Under the pieces are notes generated by a model, which was given only the letters and a program-made list of their open reading frames with translations, made no database searches and was not told the DNA's origin. A stretch of 10,145 bases of DNA, taken from the NCBI GenBank assembly GCA_028877005.1, contig JAGWPI010000202.1, positions 1 to 10,145 on the forward strand, written 5' to 3'. Of the stretch, positions 6,015-10,145 are shown piece by piece. Position 1 is the stretch's first letter. The number at the start of each line of letters is the position of its first letter. The position numbers and the translations under genes were made by a program. Origin of the DNA: Bacteroidota bacterium (GTDB lineage Bacteria; Bacteroidota; Bacteroidia; Chitinophagales; Chitinophagaceae).

Positions 6015-8612
6015 CTATTCATTTCTAAAAACTACTACTCCATCAAATACATCAACTAATACGGGTTTTTGTTTATCTACTTCCCCGGCTAGAATTTTTT
6101 TACTTAACTGATTAACAATTGCCTTTTGAATTAGCCTTTTAAGTGGTCGGGCTCCAAATTGGGGATCAAAACCATTTTCGGCCAGATAATCAATTAAATA
6201 ATCACTAAAATCTATATGTATACCATTATTGGCTACTAAATCCTGTAAATTTTTTAACTGAATGTTTACAATTCCTTTAATATCATTTTTCATTAAAGGC
6301 TGAAACATGATTACCTCATCTACTCTATTTAAAAATTCGGGGCGTATGGTTTGTTTTAACAGATTTAGCACTTCTATTTTGGTCTTCTCAACTACTTCTT
6401 CTTTATTCTTTTCAGTTACATTTTCAAATGCATCTTGTATAATCTGGCTTCCCATGTTGCTCGTCATAATGATGATGGTATTTTTAAAATTAACGGTACG
6501 ACCTTTATTATCAGTTAATCTACCGTCATCTAACACCTGCAACAATACATTAAACACATCGGGATGTGCTTTTTCAATTTCATCCAACAATACAACAGAA
6601 TATGGTTTTCGCCTAACTGCTTCTGTTAATTGTCCGCCTTCGTCATAACCCACATAACCCGGAGGTGCACCTACTAAACGAGAAACAGTATGCTTTTCTT
6701 GATATTCACTCATATCAATCCGAGTCATCATATTTTCATCATCAAATAAATAATCTGCTAATGCCTTAGCTAATTCAGTTTTACCAACACCTGTGGTACC
6801 TAAAAAAATAAAAGATCCAATAGGCTTTTTAGGGTCTTGTAAACCTGCGCGACTTCTTCTTATAGCATCGGCCACAGCAGAAATAGCTTCTTCCTGTCCA
6901 ACTACTCTCTTATGTAATTCGTCTTCTAAATTCAACAATTTTTCTTTCTCGCTTTGCAGCATTTTAGTTAAGGGTATTCCGGTAGCTTTGGCTACAGACT
7001 CAGCAATATCTTCTGCATCCACTTCTTCTTTCAATAACCTTTTTTCAGGAGAAACCTCATCTAATTCTTTGGTAAGTTGCACTATTTGTGCTTCCATTTC
7101 TTTTATTTTACCATAACGAATTTCGGCCACTTTACCATAATCACCTTCACGTTCAGCACGTTCAGCTTCTAATTTTAAAGACTCAATGGCAGCTTTGGCA
7201 TTTTGTATTTTTTCAACAATTTCTTTTTCTTGTTTCCACTTTGCTTTCAATGTATCACGCTCTACGCTTAACACGGAAATTTCCTGATTCAACTCTTTTA
7301 ATTTAGTCTCATCATCTTCTCTTTTAATGGCTTCTCGTTCTATTTCTAATTGCCGAATATTTCTTTCTAATTTATCTAATTCCTCGGGCATAGAATTCAT
7401 TTCCAATCTTAATTTAGCAGCACTTTCATCAATTAAGTCAATTGCCTTATCAGGTAAAAACCGGTCAGTAATATATCTATTGGATAATTCAACTGCTGCA
7501 ATAATGGCTTCATCTTTTATACGAACATGGTGATGTGTTTCATACCTATCTTTTATACCTCTTAATATAGAAACAGCATCTTCAACACTTGGCTCATCTA
7601 CCATTACTTTTTGGAATCGACGTTCTAAAGCTTTATCTTTCTCAAAATATTTTTGATATTCATTTAAAGTGGTTGCACCAATAGCTCTTAATTCTCCACG
7701 GGCTAATGCGGGTTTCAAAATATTGGCAGCATCCATTGCCCCCTCACCGCCACCGGCACCAATAAGTGTATGAATTTCATCAATAAATAAAATAATTTCA
7801 CCATCACTTTCTGCCACTTCTTTTACCACACCTTTTAATCGTTCTTCAAACTCACCTTTATATTTTGCACCTGCAATTAGTTGTCCCATGTCTAAAGCAT
7901 AAATAATTTTACTCTTTAAATTCTCAGGCACATCACCATTCACTATACGCATAGCTAAACCTTCTGCAATGGCAGTTTTACCTACACCCGGCTCACCTAC
8001 TAAAATGGGATTATTTTTTGAACGGCGCGATAATATATGCAAGGTTCTTCTAATTTCTTCATCCCTGCCTATTACCGGATCTAGCTTACCATTTGCGGCC
8101 AATTCATTTAAGTTCTTAGCATATTTTTGAAGTGTATTAAATTGTTGGTTTTGTGTTTGAGAGTTAACGCTAGCACCCTTGCGTAATTCTTTTACGGCAG
8201 ATATAAAACCTTTTTCAGTTAATCCTGCATCTTTTAAAATTTTTGCAGCATCATCATTTACTTGCAATATTCCAAGTAATAAGTGCTCAACACTTACAAA
8301 CTCATCTTTAAATTGCTTTAAAGATGCATTGGCTTTTAGCAATGCATTATTTAGTTCTCTTCCTAATACCTGTGCCGGTTCGGTTCCCTGAACCTTAGGC
8401 AATTTAGCAATACTTTCATCTGTTTTGTTCAATACAAATGAAACATTTACATTATTTTTTTTCAATAGATAAGCAATAGAACTGTCTTCATCAGTTAACA
8501 ATGCTTTTAATAAATGATTGGTTTCAATATTTGGATTACCGGCATTAAAAGCTAATTGCTGAGCTGCCTGAATGGTTTCTTGTGCTTTTATGGTGTAATT
8601 ACTCAAGTTCAT
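6015..8612 (-). CDS. clpB: ATP-dependent chaperone ClpB (Hsp100 disaggregase)
   Basis: An 865-residue Hsp100 protein, the normal ClpB length. ClpB is a cytoplasmic hexamer that pulls polypeptides out of aggregates through its central pore, working with DnaK/DnaJ/GrpE. Visible in order: double Clp N-domain (1-145), NBD1 with Walker A GEPGVGKT (206-213), pore loop YKGEF (Tyr251), Walker B ILFIDEIH (Asp278, Glu279) and arginine finger ALERRF (331/332); the long coiled-coil middle domain (~405-530), which separates ClpB from ClpA and ClpX; NBD2 with Walker A GTTGVGKT (605-612), pore loop GYVGY (652-656), Walker [12 protein letters not shown] (Asp677, Glu678), sensor 1 TSNMG (717-721) and sensor 2 GARPLKR (820-826). 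No IGF/IGL ClpP-docking loop is seen, as expected. The sequence appears intact. The start MNLSNYT at 8612 matches the usual ClpB N-terminus. No CIRCE repeat is present upstream, so heat control, if any, is by another route. Divergent from the serine hydrolase gene. Confidence 0.98.
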   Translation of the reverse strand: MNLSNYTIKAQETIQAAQQLAFNAGNPNIETNHLLKALLTDEDSSIAYLLKKNNVNVSFVLNKTDESIAKLPKVQGTEPAQVLGRELNNALLKANASLKQFKDEFVSVEHLLLGILQVNDDAAKILKDAGLTEKGFISAVKELRKGASVNSQTQNQQFNTLQKYAKNLNELAANGKLDPVIGRDEEIRRTLHILSRRSKNNPILVGEPGVGKTAIAEGLAMRIVNGDVPENLKSKIIYALDMGQLIAGAKYKGEFEERLKGVVKEVAESDGEIILFIDEIHTLIGAGGGEGAMDAANILKPALARGELRAIGATTLNEYQKYFEKDKALERRFQKVMVDEPSVEDAVSILRGIKDRYETHHHVRIKDEAIIAAVELSNRYITDRFLPDKAIDLIDESAAKLRLEMNSMPEELDKLERNIRQLEIEREAIKREDDETKLKELNQEISVLSVERDTLKAKWKQEKEIVEKIQNAKAAIESLKLEAERAEREGDYGKVAEIRYGKIKEMEAQIVQLTKELDEVSPEKRLLKEEVDAEDIAESVAKATGIPLTKMLQSEKEKLLNLEDELHKRVVGQEEAISAVADAIRRSRAGLQDPKKPIGSFIFLGTTGVGKTELAKALADYLFDDENMMTRIDMSEYQEKHTVSRLVGAPPGYVGYDEGGQLTEAVRRKPYSVVLLDEIEKAHPDVFNVLLQVLDDGRLTDNKGRTVNFKNTIIIMTSNMGSQIIQDAFENVTEKNKEEVVEKTKIEVLNLLKQTIRPEFLNRVDEVIMFQPLMKNDIKGIVNIQLKNLQDLVANNGIHIDFSDYLIDYLAENGFDPQFGARPLKRLIQKAIVNQLSKKILAGEVDKQKPVLVDVFDGVVVFRNE

Positions 8613-8664
8613 ATCTATATAATTTATTTAATTTTAACAAAAAAGGCAATGGTTTGTAAAAAGT

Positions 8665-8693
8665 TAAACCTACTTACTAAATGCCTAAATCAA
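8665..8693 (-). promoter_or_regulatory. Candidate Bacteroidota-type promoter for clpB
   Basis: On the minus strand TTG (8693-8691) is followed after 18 nt by TAGGTTTA (8672-8665), matching TAnnTTTG at all but the last base, about 53 nt before the clpB ATG. It lies within the 126 bp divergent spacer shared with the serine hydrolase gene, for which no convincing promoter is seen. Found by eye in AT-rich DNA, so tentative. Confidence 0.3.
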
Positions 8694-8738
8694 TATTTGT
8701 TTTCATTATATTCACAAATCATAATCCAAGCATAAATT

Positions 8739-9803
8739 ATGGAAAATTTGGCATTAAAAATGGTTAAAACCTGCTGTAAAGTCAGCCTATTTATTGGAGT
8801 ACTGCTATTCTTTCAGGTTGCTTATGGACAAAACCAATTTGAGCCCTTACAACAAGAATTGAAGGTTGCCCAAAAAGCATTAGGCAAAAACTACGTTTGC
8901 ATGGTATATAAAGATGGGAAAATAGCATTTAAGCAAGAAGAGGGCGATTTAAAAACCAATACGCAAATACCTATTGCAGGAAGTAGTAAATGGTTAACTG
9001 CAGCTTTGGTTATGACATTTGTAGATCAGGGAAAACTGAACTTAGATGATAAAGTAAGCATGTATTTACCCATATTTGCCACTTACGGAAAAGCATATAT
9101 TACTATAAGGCAATGTCTTAGCCATTTAACCGGCATACAAACACCCATAGGTATTGGAAATGTGCTACAAAAAAACAAATTTGCTACTTTAGAAGAGCAA
9201 GTAAATGCATTTGCATCGAAAAGAGAAATTCAAGATAACCCCGGTGTAGCATTTCGGTATTCAAACATAGGTTGCAACATTGCAGCACGTATATTAGAAG
9301 TAATTAGCAAAAAACAGTTTGATCAATTAATGGCAGAGCGCATTTTCAGACCTTTAAATATGCGTAATTCTTCTTTTTACAGTAATATAGCCGTAAACCC
9401 ATCAGATGGAGCCATTACTACAGCTGCCGATTATATGAACTTTTTGGCAATGCTTTTAAATAAAGGTGTTTTTAATAACAGAAGAATATTAAGTGAAAAA
9501 GCTATTGAAGAAATGGAAAAACCCGAAACCAATTTATCTATTATTCAATATGCCCCACCATTTGCTAACGGGTACAATTATGGCTTAGGGGTATGGATAA
9601 TTGGCAGCAATACAAATGGCACTACTACGGCTGTTGCATCTCCGGGTGCAACAGGTTGTTATCCTTGGATAGATAGATGTCATCAATATGCAGCCCTTAT
9701 TTTTGAAAAAAATCAAAACAACGAACAAATGAGGGAACCATATGCAAACATAAAAAATACGATAAATCAAATATTTGTGGAAAATTGCAACCCTTCAAAC
9801 TAA
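8739..9803 (+). CDS. Exported beta-lactamase-fold (class C / PBP4*-like) serine hydrolase with altered SxxK motif
   Basis: A 354-residue member of the beta-lactamase/transpeptidase-like serine hydrolase family (Pfam Beta-lactamase, PF00144), with a signal peptide ending near VAYG30-Q31. The first motif region reads IPIAGSSKWLTAALVM: Lys84 is present, but the residue three before it, where the acylating serine of SxxK belongs, is Gly81 (codon GGA). The second motif Tyr174-Ser-Asn176 (YxN) is intact, and the third region reads SPGATGCYPWID (301-312) in place of KTG/HxG. The family-typical CLSHLTGI (126-133) and LVDxGKLxLDD-like stretch (95-104) are present. Relatives are carboxylesterases, DD-peptidases or beta-lactamases, mostly not resistance genes. 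If Gly81 is real, ordinary acyl-enzyme chemistry at that site looks unlikely unless Ser82 or Ser83 substitutes. The ATG at 8760 (residue 8) gives a shorter, more typical signal peptide and may be the true start. Divergent from clpB; its 3' end overlaps the next gene. Confidence 0.88.
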   Translation: MENLALKMVKTCCKVSLFIGVLLFFQVAYGQNQFEPLQQELKVAQKALGKNYVCMVYKDGKIAFKQEEGDLKTNTQIPIAGSSKWLTAALVMTFVDQGKLNLDDKVSMYLPIFATYGKAYITIRQCLSHLTGIQTPIGIGNVLQKNKFATLEEQVNAFASKREIQDNPGVAFRYSNIGCNIAARILEVISKKQFDQLMAERIFRPLNMRNSSFYSNIAVNPSDGAITTAADYMNFLAMLLNKGVFNNRRILSEKAIEEMEKPETNLSIIQYAPPFANGYNYGLGVWIIGSNTNGTTTAVASPGATGCYPWIDRCHQYAALIFEKNQNNEQMREPYANIKNTINQIFVENCNPSN

Positions 9804-10145
9804 ATATTTTTTTTTCAAAACAACCTGCCCACGATCATATTGATACATTGCATTGAAAAAATTCATTAAATCATTGTACCTAGATGGAGGCCAACTTTTT
9901 TTAATGCTTGTTTGATAACGAATCATTACTATTTGTTGTTGCTGATAAATGAATTCTATAGAATACTCACCAAAATCTGAATGAATACTTTGTGGTTTCG
10001 GCAATGACTCTAATTCATAACCGTTAGGCACTTGAATATATAAAGTATCTTTTTGAATAAAATTTTCTTTTAATGCTATAGGATATTTCCTACCCTCATC
10101 AGGCTCTAATTTTAACTTCCATTGATTAAAAATATTAGGATGTAC
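9795..10145 (-). CDS. C-terminal part of a DUF3857/DUF3858 (transglutaminase-like) protein, 5' end outside the window
   Basis: The minus-strand frame is open from the right edge of the window to the TGA at 9797-9795, giving the last 116 residues. They match the C-terminal DUF3858 region of the large exported DUF3857-transglutaminase proteins common in Bacteroidota: RKYPIALKENFIQKDTLYI, then VPNGYELESLPKP (40-52), SDFGEYSIEF and a closing RYNDLMNFFNAMYQYDRGQVVL. The GTG at 10031 inside this stretch is not a start; the homology continues upstream of it. The function of these proteins is not established; the transglutaminase-like and DUF3857 domains would lie beyond the window. The 3' end overlaps the serine hydrolase gene by 9 bp in convergent orientation, with no terminator between them. 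Confidence 0.82.
   Translation of the reverse strand, partial: VHPNIFNQWKLKLEPDEGRKYPIALKENFIQKDTLYIQVPNGYELESLPKPQSIHSDFGEYSIEFIYQQQQIVMIRYQTSIKKSWPPSRYNDLMNFFNAMYQYDRGQVVLKKKYLV

Noticed and set aside
5992..6019. Possible terminator hairpin at the clpB stop (AATAGTT / AACTATT, 14 nt loop)
   Set aside because: The stem is seven mostly A-T pairs with a long loop and overlaps the stop codon; too weak to call, so read-through into the thioredoxin-fold gene remains possible.
6307..8391. Several plus-strand ORFs of 68-113 codons inside clpB
   Set aside because: They lie antisense to strongly conserved ClpB coding sequence and show no recognisable protein features.
8613..8738. CIRCE/HrcA operator upstream of clpB
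   Set aside because: No TTAGCACTC-N9-GAGTGCTAA-like inverted repeat is present in the spacer.
8739..9803. Antibiotic-resistance beta-lactamase
   Set aside because: The sequence fits the broad PF00144 serine-hydrolase family, lacks the normal SxxK serine and has no KTG motif; no basis for a resistance call.

Overview
The window looks like chromosomal DNA from a low-GC (about 35%) member of the Bacteroidota, most likely Sphingobacteriia/Chitinophagaceae-like. This rests on the gene families (DUF3857/DUF3858 transglutaminase-type protein, NIPSNAP protein, exported S9 and M1 peptidases ending their signal peptides in A-Q or G-Q), on the lack of Shine-Dalgarno sequences before the starts, and on candidate promoters of the Bacteroidota type (TTG, about 18 nt, TAnnTTTG-like). 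The family-level placement is inference. No tRNA, rRNA, CRISPR array, insertion sequence or phage gene is visible. Most of the window is ordinary accessory/housekeeping content.

Layout. (1) 2-1117 (+): an open frame entering from the left edge. Its first ~160 residues are a fragment of a PEP/pyruvate-binding (PPDK N-terminal) domain and its last ~210 are a NIPSNAP protein lacking its own N-terminus, an in-frame chimera with different base composition on each side. (2) 1138-1170: bidirectional terminator. (3) 1190-3175 (-): exported S9 prolyl-oligopeptidase-type peptidase, divergent from (4) 3381-5255 (+): exported M1 zinc metallopeptidase. (5) 5254-5286: hairpin terminator shared by the M1 gene and the convergent gene. 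(6) 5319-5897 (-): cytoplasmic DsbA/thioredoxin-fold protein whose CxxC is SxxC. (7) 6015-8612 (-): ClpB disaggregase, upstream of the thioredoxin-fold gene on the same strand. (8) 8739-9803 (+): exported beta-lactamase-fold serine hydrolase with glycine where the SxxK nucleophile is expected. (9) 9795-10145 (-): C-terminal end of a DUF3857/DUF3858 protein, overlapping gene 8 tail to tail by 9 bp.

How the genes relate. The genes alternate in direction, with at most one two-gene unit (clpB then the thioredoxin-fold gene), so there is no evidence of a single multi-gene system. A loose theme is protein handling: two exported peptidases, a cytoplasmic disaggregase and a thioredoxin-fold protein. 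The points most worth checking are the chimeric ORF at the left edge (possible assembly or cloning artefact) and two proteins that appear to have lost a catalytic residue (SxxC thioredoxin-fold protein; Gly81 serine hydrolase).
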